Assembly: GCA_000722615.1 (NCBI GenBank)
Contig: JOKI01000004.1
Coordinates: 124,001-188,000 of the forward strand
DNA length: 64,000 bases
Source of the DNA: Pseudorhizobium pelagicum
GTDB taxonomy: Bacteria > Pseudomonadota > Alphaproteobacteria > Rhizobiales > Rhizobiaceae
Direction of reading: 5' to 3'
The position numbers and the translations under genes are program-made. Shown here one piece after another: positions 8,764 through 18,301 of the stretch. The notes under the pieces were generated by a model. The model was not told the DNA's origin and ran no database searches. It was given only the letters and a program-made list of their open reading frames with translations. Within the stretch, counting starts at the first letter, position 1. Each line of letters begins with the position of its first letter.

Positions 8764-9969
8764 ATGAGCAAGTCTGACAATGATGTCGTGATCACCGGGG
8801 TCGGGATCGTCACCTGCTACGGCGTCGGCAAGGAGCCGCACGTGGCGCTGTTGTCGTCCGCCGAGGTCGAGCCTCCTCGGGTGGAGACCGAACGTTTCAA
8901 GCCCTATCCGGTCCATCCGATGCCGGAGATTGACTGGTCGCAGCAGATCCCGAAGCGTGGCGATCAGCGCCAGATGGAGAACTGGCAGCGGCTCGGCGTA
9001 TTCGCCGCGGGTCTCGCGCTCGATGATGCCGGCCTGAAGACAGATGCCGAGGCCTGCGCCTCGATGGATATGATCGTGGCTGCCGGCGGCGGCGAGCGGG
9101 ACATCAAGGTCGATTCCCTGATTGTCGACGAGGCGCTGAAGCGCAACGACCGCGAGACGCTGCTCAACGAGAAGCTGACGACGGAGCTGCGTCCGACGCT
9201 GTTTCTGGCGCAGCTGTCCAACCTGCTTGCCGGCAATATCTCGATCGTCCACAAGGTGACCGGCTCATCGCGAACCTTCATGGGCGAGGAGGCCGCCGGC
9301 ATTTCGGCGGTTGAAACCGCGTTCCACCGCATCAAGTCGGGTCAGTCCAGCCATTCTCTGGTCGGCGGCGCCTTCGTGGCGGAGCGCGCCGACATTCTTC
9401 TGCTTGTCGAAGGGATCGGTGCCCATGCCACGGGCGACTGGCACCCCCTCTGGCAGCGGTCCTCCGATAACGGCGGCGGCATGATCATGGGGTCGGTCGG
9501 TGCCTTCCTGGTGCTTGAGTCGCGGGCTCATGCCGTGGAACGGGGCGCCCACATCTATGCGACGATCGATGCGGTCGAAGGCGATCGCGGCAACCGCGAC
9601 GACAATAGGCTCGAGCAGCGCCTTTCCCGGCTCTCGGGGCTGGCCATGGACGCAGACCCGTCGGAAACCCTTTTATTTTCAGGGGCAAGCGGCATGGTCG
9701 AGACCTCGCTACGCGAGCGCCAGTTGCTGGCGGAACGTTTTGCCGGCGCGACGCTTCGCGGCTATGGCGGCATGACCGGCCATGGCATGGAGGCACAGTT
9801 CCCGCTCGGGTTGGCACTTGCCGCACTCGCCCTCGACGGCAATCTGCGGGTGCCGTCCTTCGATTCCAGCATGGAGCAGCCGATGCCGGCGCCCGCCCGA
9901 CAGGCGGTGGTGACGACGGTCGGCTATACGCGCGGCGAGGGCCTGGCGGTCCTCTCGGCCGGCGCGTGA
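8764..9969 (+). CDS. Ketosynthase homologue lacking the active-site cysteine (VLCFA locus)
   Basis: 401 aa protein with the thiolase-fold of beta-ketoacyl-ACP synthase II (N-terminal VVITGVGIVTCYG). Where active enzymes have TACAS, this one reads FMGEEAAG (residues 172-179), so a Glu appears to replace the nucleophilic Cys; only C18 and C98 exist. The HGTST histidine segment is also absent (LFSGASGMVETS), while the second histidine motif survives as MTGHGMEAQFPLG. By analogy with chain-length factors of type II polyketide synthases, it may pair with the intact ketosynthase encoded 10 bases downstream and set chain length (inference). Rhizobial literature calls the pair fabF1XL and fabF2XL; I do not assign which is which. 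Confidence 0.88.
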   Translation: MSKSDNDVVITGVGIVTCYGVGKEPHVALLSSAEVEPPRVETERFKPYPVHPMPEIDWSQQIPKRGDQRQMENWQRLGVFAAGLALDDAGLKTDAEACASMDMIVAAGGGERDIKVDSLIVDEALKRNDRETLLNEKLTTELRPTLFLAQLSNLLAGNISIVHKVTGSSRTFMGEEAAGISAVETAFHRIKSGQSSHSLVGGAFVAERADILLLVEGIGAHATGDWHPLWQRSSDNGGGMIMGSVGAFLVLESRAHAVERGAHIYATIDAVEGDRGNRDDNRLEQRLSRLSGLAMDADPSETLLFSGASGMVETSLRERQLLAERFAGATLRGYGGMTGHGMEAQFPLGLALAALALDGNLRVPSFDSSMEQPMPAPARQAVVTTVGYTRGEGLAVLSAGA

Positions 9970-9979
9970 GGAGACACAC

Positions 9980-11266
9980 ATGAGCGACAACCGTTTCAAG
10001 GATCATCTCGGGCGGCCGATCATCGCCGTCACCGGCATGGGCGTGATCACCTCTCTCGGGCAGGGTCTCCAGGACAATTGGGCAGCTCTGACGTCGGGCA
10101 CGTCCGGTATCCACAAGATCAGCCGTTTCCCGACAGAAGGCTTGTCGACCCGCATCAGCGGGACGGTCGACTTCATCGACGTTCCCGCCGACAATGCGGT
10201 CGAGCGTTCCTATGCCTTCGCCCGCGAGACCACGGCCGAAGCACTGGCCCAGGCCGGTGTTTCCGGAGACTTCGCGGGACCGCTTTTTCTTGCGGCGCCG
10301 CCGGTGGAGCCGGAATGGTCGGCCCGCTTTGCACTTGCGGACCGCGCGCCGCCATCGCAGGTCGAAGGCGATGCCTACGACCGCTTCCTCGCCGCAATGC
10401 GCGACCGTCCCGATCCGGCCTTCCTCGAGGCTGTCCAGTTCGGTTCAATCTCGGAGCGGCTGTCGGACAAATTCGGTACGCGCGGGTTGCCCGTGACGCT
10501 GTCGACCGCCTGTGCCTCCGGCGCGACGGCCATCCAGCTCGGCGTCGAGGCCATCCGCCAGGGCCGCACCGACCGCTCCCTCGTGGTCGCGACCGATGGC
10601 TCGGTCAGCGCCGAGGCGCTGATCCGTTTCTCGCTTCTTTCGGCGCTGTCCACCCAGAATGATCCGCCGGAAAAGGCGTCCAAGCCTTTTAGCAAGGATC
10701 GCGACGGTTTCGTCATAGCCGAGGGTGCCGCAACCCTGGTTCTGGAATCGCTGGAAGCGGCCATTGCCCGCGGGGCGAAGGTCCTGGGGATCGTGAAGGG
10801 CTGCGGCGAGAAGGCCGATCACTTCCACCGCACGCGCTCCTCGCCGGATGGCGGTCCTGCCATCGCCACGATTCGGGCGGCGCTCGAAGATGCCGGCATG
10901 GCCGAAACCGGCATCGGCTACATCAACGCGCACGGCACCTCGACGCCGGAAAACGACAAGATGGAATATGGCGCGATGCTCGCCGTCTTCGGTGACCGTC
11001 TGAAGGACATTCCCGTCTCGTCGAACAAGTCGATGATCGGCCATACGCTGACGGCCGCCGGTGCGGTCGAAGCGGTCTTCTCGATCCAGACGATGCTGAC
11101 GGGCACGGTGCCGCCGACCATCAACTACGTCAATCCGGACCCGACGATCGTCCTCGACGTGGTGCCAAACGAGAAGCGGGACCAGCAGGTCCAGGCGGTG
11201 CTGTCCAACTCCTTCGGCTTCGGCGGGCAGAATGCCAGCCTTGTCATGGCGCTGGAACCAGCCTAG
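9980..11266 (+). CDS. Beta-ketoacyl-ACP synthase II (VLCFA locus, catalytically intact)
   Basis: 428 aa condensing enzyme that extends the acyl chain with malonyl-ACP units. All catalytic residues are visible: C178 in LSTACASGATA, H318 in NAHGTSTPEND, K350 and H355 in SNKSMIGHTL. It begins 10 bases after the Cys-less homologue, consistent with a stoichiometric heterodimer. A ribosome site GAGGAG precedes ATG 9980. Likely role: elongation toward C28 on AcpXL. Confidence 0.94.
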   Translation: MSDNRFKDHLGRPIIAVTGMGVITSLGQGLQDNWAALTSGTSGIHKISRFPTEGLSTRISGTVDFIDVPADNAVERSYAFARETTAEALAQAGVSGDFAGPLFLAAPPVEPEWSARFALADRAPPSQVEGDAYDRFLAAMRDRPDPAFLEAVQFGSISERLSDKFGTRGLPVTLSTACASGATAIQLGVEAIRQGRTDRSLVVATDGSVSAEALIRFSLLSALSTQNDPPEKASKPFSKDRDGFVIAEGAATLVLESLEAAIARGAKVLGIVKGCGEKADHFHRTRSSPDGGPAIATIRAALEDAGMAETGIGYINAHGTSTPENDKMEYGAMLAVFGDRLKDIPVSSNKSMIGHTLTAAGAVEAVFSIQTMLTGTVPPTINYVNPDPTIVLDVVPNEKRDQQVQAVLSNSFGFGGQNASLVMALEPA

Positions 11267-11323
11267 AGACAGCCAACACAGAATTTTGGCCGATTGAACG
11301 TCCTCCGGGCGAAGGAAATCCAT

Positions 11324-12352
11324 ATGCGCGCTCTCCAGCTGATCGACGACCGCAAGCTTGAAACGGTCGACATTCCCGAACCGGATGCTCCCGGTCCCGG
11401 AGAGGTGACGCTGAGGGTCAAGGCTGTGGCGCTTAACCACATCGACGTCTGGGGCTGGCGCGGCATGGCCTTTGCCAAGCGCAAGATGCCGCTGACGATC
11501 GGCGCGGAAGCCTCCGGCGTCGTCGAGGCGATCGGCCCCGGTGTCTCAAGCGTTCTTCCGGGTCAGCTGGTGGCGATCTACGGTGCGCGCACCTGCGGTC
11601 TCTGCAAGCCCTGCCGCGAAAAGCGCGACAATCTCTGCGAAAACGTCTCCGGCGTGCATGGCTTCCACCTGGACGGCTTCGCGCAGGAGAAGGTCAATCT
11701 GCCCGCCCGCCTGCTGGTCCCGGCTCCTCCGGGTGTCGATGCGGTCGCGGCAGCACTCGCGCCGGTCACCTTCGGAACGGTCGAGCACATGCTGTTCGAC
11801 AACGCCAAGCTCGAACCGGGCGAGACGATCCTCGTGCACGCGGGCGGCTCGGGCATCGGCTCGGCTGCCATCCAGCTTGCCAAGAAGACCGGCTGTACCG
11901 TGATCACCACGGTCGGCTCCGACGACAAGATCGAACGCGCCAAGGCTCTCGGTGCAGATCACGTCATCAACTACCGCAGCGATCGCTTCGAAGGTGTCGT
12001 GCGCAAGCTGACGAAGAAGAAGGGCGTCGACGTGGTCTTCGAGCATGTCGGTGCCGATACCTGGGCGGGGTCGATGCTCTGCATGAAGCGGGGAGGGCGT
12101 CTCGTCACCTGCGGCTCGACCTCCGGCGTCTCCACCAGCATGAACCTGATGATGCTCTTCCAGCAGCAGCTGAAGCTTTTCGGCTCCTTCGGCTGCCGTA
12201 TGGAGAACATGGCCGATGCGATGCAGAAGATGGCCCGCGGTGTGGTCCATCCGGTCATCGACACGGAAGTGACGTTCGACGATATCGACCGGGCCCTGGA
12301 GCGGATGGAAACGCGGCAGGTGTTCGGCAAGATCGTCCTGCGCATGGATTGA
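11324..12352 (+). CDS. Zinc-binding alcohol dehydrogenase family protein of the VLCFA locus
   Basis: 342 aa medium-chain dehydrogenase/reductase. The N-terminal GroES-like domain carries the structural zinc cysteines CGLCKPCREKRDNLC. The Rossmann motif HAGGSGIGSAAIQLAKKTG follows near residue 170. In other rhizobia the equivalent (adh2XL) belongs to the lipid A VLCFA locus; it probably acts as an enoyl- or ketoacyl-reductase or in setting the oxygenation state of the chain, but the reaction is not certain. ATG 11324 has AAGGAA upstream; the open frame from 11294 starts at an unsupported TTG. Confidence 0.88.
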   Translation: MRALQLIDDRKLETVDIPEPDAPGPGEVTLRVKAVALNHIDVWGWRGMAFAKRKMPLTIGAEASGVVEAIGPGVSSVLPGQLVAIYGARTCGLCKPCREKRDNLCENVSGVHGFHLDGFAQEKVNLPARLLVPAPPGVDAVAAALAPVTFGTVEHMLFDNAKLEPGETILVHAGGSGIGSAAIQLAKKTGCTVITTVGSDDKIERAKALGADHVINYRSDRFEGVVRKLTKKKGVDVVFEHVGADTWAGSMLCMKRGGRLVTCGSTSGVSTSMNLMMLFQQQLKLFGSFGCRMENMADAMQKMARGVVHPVIDTEVTFDDIDRALERMETRQVFGKIVLRMD

Positions 12353-12362
12353 CGCCTTGAAG

Positions 12363-13292
12363 ATGTTCCTGACGAGGATCGTGCTGGCTCTCCGGCGCTT
12401 CCAGCAGTGGCTGGTGGCGCAGGCGGCCTTCGGCGTTCTCAACCTCCTCAAGCTGTTTCCGGCCGATCCTGCGATGAATTTCGCAGACCGGGCTGCCCGC
12501 TGGCTCGGGCCGAAGCTTGGCCGCCACCGGCTGATGCTGACCAACCTGCGCAATGCCTATCCCGACAAGACCGATGCCGAGATCGAAGATATTGCGGTCA
12601 GGAGCTGGGGCCACATGGGCCGGCTCGCCGCCGAATACGTCTTCCTCGACCGGCTGTTCGACTTTGATCCCGAGCAAGCGGAGCCGGGGCGCGTGGAGGT
12701 CTCGGGTACCGAAATTTTCCTCGCCCTGCGCGACAATCCGCGGCCCTTCATCGTCTTCACGGCCCATTCCGGCAACTTCGAGCTTCTGCCCGTTGCGGGC
12801 AAGAGCTTCGGCCTCGACGTGATGGTTCTGTTCCGACCGCCCAACAATCCCTATATCGCCGAGAAAGTCTTCGATTTCCGGAGCACGCGCATGGGCAAGC
12901 TCGTGCCGTCGCATGCGGGATCGTCGTTCGCTCTGGCGCGCCGACTCGAAGCCGGCGGCGGCGTCGGGGTGCTCGTCGACCAGAAGTTCAAGAAGGGTCT
13001 TACGACCACCTTCTTCGGCCGTCCCGTCCGCACCAATCCCTTGCTTGCCAAGCTCGTGCGACAGTTCGATGCGGACGTGTATCCCGCCCGCTGCGTCCGC
13101 CTTCCCGACAATCGCTATCGTCTCGAGATCGAGCCGATGATCGACGTTCCGCGTGATGCCAGGGGACACGTTGATGTTCAGGCAACCGCGCAGATGTTGA
13201 ACGACAAGGTCGAGAGCTGGGTCCGTCAAAACCCTGAACAGTGGCTCTGGTATCACGACCGGTGGGAGATCAAGAAACAGTTGAACATTTAG
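12363..13292 (+). CDS. lpxXL: LpxXL, very-long-chain acyltransferase of lipid A
   Basis: 309 aa inner-membrane acyltransferase of the LpxL/HtrB family. The catalytic HX4E motif is H135-SGNF-E140. A hydrophobic N-terminal anchor (ALRRFQQWLVAQAAFGVLNLL) places it at the membrane. It transfers the 27-hydroxyoctacosanoyl chain from AcpXL to a hydroxyacyl group of lipid A. It ends the locus that begins with acpXL. The start is ATG 12363 (a TTG two codons earlier is possible); the ribosome site is weak, suggesting translational coupling to the dehydrogenase gene 10 bases upstream. Confidence 0.92.
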   Translation: MFLTRIVLALRRFQQWLVAQAAFGVLNLLKLFPADPAMNFADRAARWLGPKLGRHRLMLTNLRNAYPDKTDAEIEDIAVRSWGHMGRLAAEYVFLDRLFDFDPEQAEPGRVEVSGTEIFLALRDNPRPFIVFTAHSGNFELLPVAGKSFGLDVMVLFRPPNNPYIAEKVFDFRSTRMGKLVPSHAGSSFALARRLEAGGGVGVLVDQKFKKGLTTTFFGRPVRTNPLLAKLVRQFDADVYPARCVRLPDNRYRLEIEPMIDVPRDARGHVDVQATAQMLNDKVESWVRQNPEQWLWYHDRWEIKKQLNI

Positions 13293-13430
13293 CCATGTTT
13301 ACTTCGAGCCGCATCTTGAACAACGCTCGCGCAAGGTTAATCTGACACATTGTCGCTATTGATTGAACTCACAAGATGAAGGGCACGAGACTGCGAGGGA
13401 AGAGGTTCTCTGCGGGCCTTGGGAAGTCGA

Positions 13431-14144
13431 ATGGAAGCACTGATCGATCTCTTCTGGTCAAAGTACCGCGACCTGCAGTCCGCCGTGGACAAAGACGACC
13501 CCGCCAAAGTGCTTTTGTTGGACCGACAACTCGATCCACTTCTCGAGGCGATCTTCCAGCATGAGGGTGCTGATCAAGCGAGCATCCAGGCACAGTTCCA
13601 GTTTGCTCTGGACCTCCTGAAGGAGGAAGCAGATGATAGCGGATGCGTGCATCGCAACGGACACCTTCTGCAGACTCTGGTTGAACGATACCTCGCCCCG
13701 CAGCTGGGTCGTGCGGCAACAGTGAGGGCGGCCGGCGAGACCGGCAGCATTGCCGTCTTCGAAAGCAACCCCAACGCAGTTCTCGATACGGTGCTCTTTG
13801 ACCGTATTCCGGAGCGCATCATGGTGGTGGCTCCAGGATACCGGATTTTCTATTCCAACGAAACCAATGCGCTCAGGTTCGGGCAGACCAAGGAAAAGCT
13901 TCTCGGGCGCCATTTCGCGGATCTCGTGGGGGTTTATCACTTCCAGCGGGATTTGCGGGAGCCGATCGACCGCTGCCTGCTCGGCGAAAGCCTTTCGCTC
14001 ACCTATGCGGAACAGCGGGAGGAGGGGACGGTGGTCGTTCGCTGCAGGATGTCGCCCTGCTTCTCCAATACGTCGACCCAGGTCGGCGCTCTGGTGGTGA
14101 TCCAGGAGATGCCGGACCGCCGTCGCCCACGCCCGTCGAACTGA
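13431..14144 (+). CDS. PAS-domain protein, unknown role
   Basis: 237 aa soluble protein. The N-terminal half (1-105) is helical and acidic, without a family I recognise. The C-terminal half looks like a single PAS domain, beginning near FDRIPERIMVVAPGYRIFYSN and ending VGALVVIQEMP. There is no kinase, cyclase, EAL or DNA-binding domain, so it would act as a sensor or scaffold for a partner encoded elsewhere. It lies between the lipid A locus and a hemerythrin gene with which it converges (4 bases apart). ATG 13431 follows GGGAA. Confidence 0.7.
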   Translation: MEALIDLFWSKYRDLQSAVDKDDPAKVLLLDRQLDPLLEAIFQHEGADQASIQAQFQFALDLLKEEADDSGCVHRNGHLLQTLVERYLAPQLGRAATVRAAGETGSIAVFESNPNAVLDTVLFDRIPERIMVVAPGYRIFYSNETNALRFGQTKEKLLGRHFADLVGVYHFQRDLREPIDRCLLGESLSLTYAEQREEGTVVVRCRMSPCFSNTSTQVGALVVIQEMPDRRRPRPSN

Positions 14145-14148
14145 TCCG

Positions 14149-14640
14149 TCAGGCCTCCGCAGTTCGGCCCGGAAAATACGTCAGCAGGTGCAGCCGCTCG
14201 AAGGCGATATGCCGGCGCATGCCTTCGAAGAAGCCGCGCAGCATGTAGCCGACGGCCTCCATGTTGACAGTTTCGCCGGAGCCGAGCTTCAAAAGAGCCT
14301 CCGTGAGTTCCTCGGCATAACCTTCGTCCTCCAGATGCTCGTATCTCAGCCGCGACAGCGTTTCATCGTCGGCGGATCCGCTGGGCCGTTGCTTGATCCT
14401 CGGGAAGAGGATGGTCTCCTCGTAGTGGTGAAGGCTCCGGATCATCGGCGCGAGCGCCTTGGCGGCATAGATGCACTTTTGCCGGTTGACGTTTGCCGGC
14501 AGCGAATCGGCGATCTCCTCCAATTCATCGCAGAGTGCCAGCTGTTCGACCTGAGCGTCCTGCAACCAGGCAAGCATCTCTGCGTCTGCTATCGCTCCTT
14601 CGCATATCTCCGATCGATGACCGTTGCGTGCCTGTTTCAT
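14149..14640 (-). CDS. Hemerythrin HHE-domain protein
   Basis: 163 aa four-helix protein of the hemerythrin family, which bind a di-iron centre and often oxygen or nitric oxide. Ligand-type residues appear in SLHHYEETILFP, RYEHLEDEGYAEE and MRRHIAFERLHLL. ATG 14640 is preceded by GGGAG; 27 bases more are open upstream without a ribosome site. It is divergent from fixNOQP and the anaerobox at 14712 lies 72 bases upstream, so it may be co-regulated with the oxidase and act in oxygen or NO handling in microaerobic cells (inference). Confidence 0.87.
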   Translation of the reverse strand: MKQARNGHRSEICEGAIADAEMLAWLQDAQVEQLALCDELEEIADSLPANVNRQKCIYAAKALAPMIRSLHHYEETILFPRIKQRPSGSADDETLSRLRYEHLEDEGYAEELTEALLKLGSGETVNMEAVGYMLRGFFEGMRRHIAFERLHLLTYFPGRTAEA

Positions 14641-14711
14641 GCGGCATCTCCCAAAGCATTGCCCCACCTCGTCCCTTGCCTGCAGAATCGGCGATGAGAT
14701 GGACGCTCGCC

Positions 14712-14725
14712 TTGATCCAAATCAA
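14712..14725. promoter_or_regulatory. Anaerobox upstream of fixNOQP (perfect)
   Basis: TTGAT-CCAA-ATCAA is an exact FNR/FixK consensus site, 117 bases upstream of the fixN start. It also lies 72 bases upstream of the divergent hemerythrin gene. Confidence 0.92.
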
Positions 14726-14841
14726 GGCCGGGTAGCCGCCAGGGTGCCAATCCTCCCCCCATCGCGGGATGCTCCCACGAGGGATTCGCCTCGTTTCCGA
14801 GCGGACGTGAATTGCAATCAGGCCGTTGGGGGATGTCCAAC

Positions 14842-16467
14842 ATGAACTATACCATCGAAACTGTGGCGCTGGCGGTGGGCGCCTTCCTTGCGCTGCTTGG
14901 CGTCGCGTTCGCGCAGGACAGCCAGTTTGCCGCCCATATGTGGGTGCTGTTCTTCGCGCTCTTTGCCGGTGCCGTCCTGCTGGTGCGGCGGGCGAACTTC
15001 GCTCCTGCCAGTCCCGCTCAAAAAGCACTCCGGCAATCGGAATACTTCGATGAGGTCGTCAAATACGGCGTCATCGCCACCGTCTTCTGGGGTGTGGTGG
15101 GGTTCCTCGTGGGGGTCGTCGTCGCTCTGCAGCTGGCGTTCCCCGATCTCAACATCGAGCCTTATCTCAACTTCGGCCGCACGCGCCCGCTGCACACTTC
15201 TGCGGTCATCTTCGCGTTCGGCGGCAATGCGCTGATCGCCACGTCGTTCTACGTGGTGCAGCGGACCTCGCGGGCACGGCTCTTCGGCGGCAACCTCGGC
15301 TGGTTCGTGTTCTGGGGCTATCAGCTGTTCATCCTGATGGCAGCCACCGGCTATCTCCTGGGGATCACCCAGAGCCGCGAGTATGCGGAGCCTGAATGGT
15401 ATGTCGACATCTGGCTGACCCTGGTGTGGGTCGCCTATCTCGTCGTCTTCCTCGGCACGATCCTGAGGCGCAAGGAGCCGCACATCTATGTGGCCAACTG
15501 GTTCTATCTCGCCTTCATCGTGACCATCGCCATGCTGCACGTGGTCAACAACCTTGCCATTCCGGTCTCCTTCCTGGGGGTCAAGAGCTATTCGGCCTTC
15601 TCGGGTGTCCAGGATGCGCTGACCCAGTGGTGGTACGGCCACAATGCGGTGGGCTTCTTCCTGACCGCCGGCTTCCTCGGCATGATGTACTACTTCATTC
15701 CGAAGCAGGTGAACCGCCCGGTCTATTCCTACCGGCTGTCGATCATCCACTTCTGGGCCCTGATCTTCATGTACATCTGGGCCGGTCCTCACCACCTGCA
15801 CTACACGGCGCTGCCGGACTGGGCGCAGACGCTCGGCATGGTCTTCTCGATCATGCTCTGGATGCCCTCCTGGGGCGGCATGATCAACGGCCTGATGACG
15901 CTGTCGGGCGCCTGGGACAAGATCCGTACCGATCCCATCGTCCGCATGATGGTCATTGCCGTCGCCTTCTACGGCATGGCGACCTTCGAAGGCCCGATGA
16001 TGTCGGTGAAGGCGGTCAATTCGCTCAGCCACTATACGGACTGGACGATCGGCCATGTGCACTCCGGCGCACTCGGCTGGAACGGCATGATCACCTTCGG
16101 TGCCATCTACTTCCTCGTCCCGAAGCTCTGGAACCGCAACCGTCTCTACAGCCTGCAACTCGTCAACTGGCACTTCTGGCTCGCAACGCTCGGCATCGTC
16201 GTCTACGCGGCCGTGATGTGGGTGGCCGGCGTGCAGCAGGGCCTGATGTGGCGCGAGTACGACGATCAGGGCTTCCTCGTCTATTCCTTCGCGGAATCGG
16301 TCGCGGCGATGTTCCCCTACTACGTGCTGCGCGCCGTGGGCGGCGGGATGTTCCTCCTGGGGGCACTGATCATGGCCTACAACGTGACAATGACAATCCT
16401 CGGCTATGAGCGGCGCGAGAACGTCCCGGGTGCCACACCCGCGGCGGCGCTGCAGCCGGCAGAATAG
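14842..16467 (+). CDS. fixN: cbb3-type cytochrome c oxidase subunit I
   Basis: 541 aa catalytic subunit (CcoN/FixN) with about twelve membrane helices; it holds the low-spin haem b and the high-spin haem b3/CuB centre that reduces oxygen with high affinity. Typical segments are [28 protein letters not shown] and [13 protein letters not shown], the last with the CuB histidines. I use ATG 14842 (MNYTIE) because GGGGGA lies eight bases before it; ATG 14833 directly abuts that site. First gene of fixNOQP. Confidence 0.96.
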   Translation: MNYTIETVALAVGAFLALLGVAFAQDSQFAAHMWVLFFALFAGAVLLVRRANFAPASPAQKALRQSEYFDEVVKYGVIATVFWGVVGFLVGVVVALQLAFPDLNIEPYLNFGRTRPLHTSAVIFAFGGNALIATSFYVVQRTSRARLFGGNLGWFVFWGYQLFILMAATGYLLGITQSREYAEPEWYVDIWLTLVWVAYLVVFLGTILRRKEPHIYVANWFYLAFIVTIAMLHVVNNLAIPVSFLGVKSYSAFSGVQDALTQWWYGHNAVGFFLTAGFLGMMYYFIPKQVNRPVYSYRLSIIHFWALIFMYIWAGPHHLHYTALPDWAQTLGMVFSIMLWMPSWGGMINGLMTLSGAWDKIRTDPIVRMMVIAVAFYGMATFEGPMMSVKAVNSLSHYTDWTIGHVHSGALGWNGMITFGAIYFLVPKLWNRNRLYSLQLVNWHFWLATLGIVVYAAVMWVAGVQQGLMWREYDDQGFLVYSFAESVAAMFPYYVLRAVGGGMFLLGALIMAYNVTMTILGYERRENVPGATPAAALQPAE

Positions 16468-16478
16468 GGAGCAGAAAG

Positions 16479-17210
16479 ATGGCTCTTCTGGACAAACACA
16501 AGTTCATCGAACGCAATGCCACGCTGCTGCTGGTGGGGTCTCTGCTGGTGGTGGCGGTCGGCGGGATCGTCGAGATCGTGCCGCTCTTCTACCTGGAGAA
16601 CACGATCGAGAAGGTCGAGGGAATGCGGCCCTATTCGCCGCTCGAACTCGCAGGCCGCAACATCTACATCCGCGAGGGTTGCTATGTCTGCCACAGCCAG
16701 ATGATCCGGCCGTTCCGCGACGAGGTCGAGCGCTACGGTCACTACAGCCTGGCGGCCGAATCCATGTACGACCACCCCTTCCAGTGGGGGTCGAAGCGGA
16801 CCGGTCCGGACCTTGCCCGCGTCGGCGACCGTTACTCCAACGATTGGCACGTGCAGCATCTGACCGAGCCGCGCTCGGTCGTGCCGGAATCGGTGATGCC
16901 CAGCTACTCCTTCCTGAAGGAGACGCCGCTGCAGGTCCGCAATGTCGGCATGGAGCTTGTCGCGAACCGCAGGGTTGGCGTTCCCTATAGCGACGAAATG
17001 GTGGAATTCGCTGCCGCGGATATCGCGGCGCAGGCGGATCCGAATGCCGACACGTCCGGCGTGGAGGGTCGATATCCGAAGGCGAAGATCGGCGATTTCG
17101 ACGGCAATCCGGCCGCTCTGACGGAAATGGATGCGCTCGTCGCCTACCTGCAGATGCTCGGTACGCTGGTCGATTTCTCGACCTATGACGACGCCGCCGG
17201 CTACCGCTGA
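16479..17210 (+). CDS. fixO: cbb3-type cytochrome c oxidase subunit II (monohaem)
   Basis: 243 aa membrane-anchored cytochrome c (CcoO/FixO). One N-terminal helix ([22 protein letters not shown]) is followed by the haem c site C68-YV-C71-H72 in [11 protein letters not shown]. It passes electrons from FixP to FixN. A ribosome site GGAG precedes the start, 11 bases after fixN. Confidence 0.96.
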   Translation: MALLDKHKFIERNATLLLVGSLLVVAVGGIVEIVPLFYLENTIEKVEGMRPYSPLELAGRNIYIREGCYVCHSQMIRPFRDEVERYGHYSLAAESMYDHPFQWGSKRTGPDLARVGDRYSNDWHVQHLTEPRSVVPESVMPSYSFLKETPLQVRNVGMELVANRRVGVPYSDEMVEFAAADIAAQADPNADTSGVEGRYPKAKIGDFDGNPAALTEMDALVAYLQMLGTLVDFSTYDDAAGYR

Positions 17211-17220
17211 GGAGAACGCA

Positions 17221-17373
17221 ATGGAAGCCTATACTGCACTTCGCCATTTCGCCGACAGCTGGGCCTTGCTTGGCATGACCCTGTTCTTCCTCGGCGTCGT
17301 TCTGTTCACCCTGCGCCCTGGCTCGAAGTCTCATGCCAATGAGGCTGCCCAGATCCCTCTGAAGGAGGATTGA
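17221..17373 (+). CDS. fixQ: cbb3-type oxidase small subunit FixQ/CcoQ
   Basis: 50 aa protein with one membrane helix (WALLGMTLFFLGVVLFTLRP) and a short charged tail ending PLKED. CcoQ stabilises the association of CcoP with the core complex in other bacteria. It lies 10 bases after fixO and 3 bases before fixP. GAGG precedes the ATG. Confidence 0.92.
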   Translation: MEAYTALRHFADSWALLGMTLFFLGVVLFTLRPGSKSHANEAAQIPLKED

Positions 17374-17376
17374 GAG

Positions 17377-18240
17377 ATGGCGGACAAACATATTGATGAA
17401 ATCAGCGGCGTCGAGACCACCGGTCACGAGTGGGACGGCATCCGCGAACTGAACAACCCGATGCCGCGCTGGTGGGTCTGGACCTTCTATGCCACGATCG
17501 TCTGGGCGATCGGCTACACGATCCTCTACCCGGCCTGGCCGATGGTAACGCAGGCAACCAAGGGCGTGCTGAACTATTCCAGCCGTGCCGAGCTCGCCGG
17601 CGAACTGGACGGCGCGCGGATCGCGCAGGGCGAGATCCTCGAAAAGGTTTCCAAGGTATCGCTTGAGGAGATCCTGGCCGATCCGCAGCTTGCGCAATAC
17701 GCCACCGCCGGCGGCGCATCCGCCTTCCGGGTCAACTGCGTCCAGTGCCACGGCACCGGAGCTGCGGGCGGTCAGGGCTATCCCAACCTCAACGATGACG
17801 ACTGGCTCTGGGGCGGCGACATCAATGCGATCTACCATACCATCGCGCATGGCGTCCGTGACCGGGTCGACGAGGATAGCCGCTTCTCCGAAATGCCGGC
17901 CTATGCCGACATTCTGCAGCCGGAGGAGGTTCGGCAGGTGGCCGCCTATGTCGTCAGCCTCAGCGGGACACCGCGGGATCCGGCCATGGTGGAACCCGGC
18001 ATGCAGATCTTTGCCGACAATTGCGCTGCCTGCCATGGAGAAAACGCGGAGGGCAACCGGGAGTTCGGCGCGCCCAATCTTGCGGATGCGATCTGGCTGA
18101 AGGTCAACGGCGAAGCAGAGATCGCCCGTCAGGTTCAACAACCGCGCCATGGCATGATGCCGGCCTGGAGCGCCCGGTTGAGCAACGAGACGGTGAAGCA
18201 GCTGGCCGTCTATGTGCACTCGCTGGGCGGTGGGGAATAG
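17377..18240 (+). CDS. fixP: cbb3-type cytochrome c oxidase subunit III (dihaem)
   Basis: 287 aa dihaem cytochrome c (CcoP/FixP). After one membrane helix near residues 32-52 come two haem c sites: C121-VQ-C124-H125 and C216-AA-C219-H220. It accepts electrons from cytochrome c. An N-terminal soluble segment (HEWDGIRELNNPMPRWW) is typical. Last gene of the oxidase operon; a 12-bp stem-loop lies 20 bases downstream. Confidence 0.96.
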   Translation: MADKHIDEISGVETTGHEWDGIRELNNPMPRWWVWTFYATIVWAIGYTILYPAWPMVTQATKGVLNYSSRAELAGELDGARIAQGEILEKVSKVSLEEILADPQLAQYATAGGASAFRVNCVQCHGTGAAGGQGYPNLNDDDWLWGGDINAIYHTIAHGVRDRVDEDSRFSEMPAYADILQPEEVRQVAAYVVSLSGTPRDPAMVEPGMQIFADNCAACHGENAEGNREFGAPNLADAIWLKVNGEAEIARQVQQPRHGMMPAWSARLSNETVKQLAVYVHSLGGGE

Positions 18241-18259
18241 GCTTTCCTGAATTCGAACA

Positions 18260-18292
18260 GCACCAGGCCGCTCATTCGGTGCGGCCTGGTGC
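18260..18292. terminator. Bidirectional terminator-like stem-loop between fixP and the symporter gene
   Basis: Perfect 12-bp stem GCACCAGGCCGC / GCGGCCTGGTGC with a 9-base loop, between two convergent genes. No strong T-run follows on either strand. Confidence 0.65.
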
Positions 18293-18301
18293 AAATGCAT
18301 T

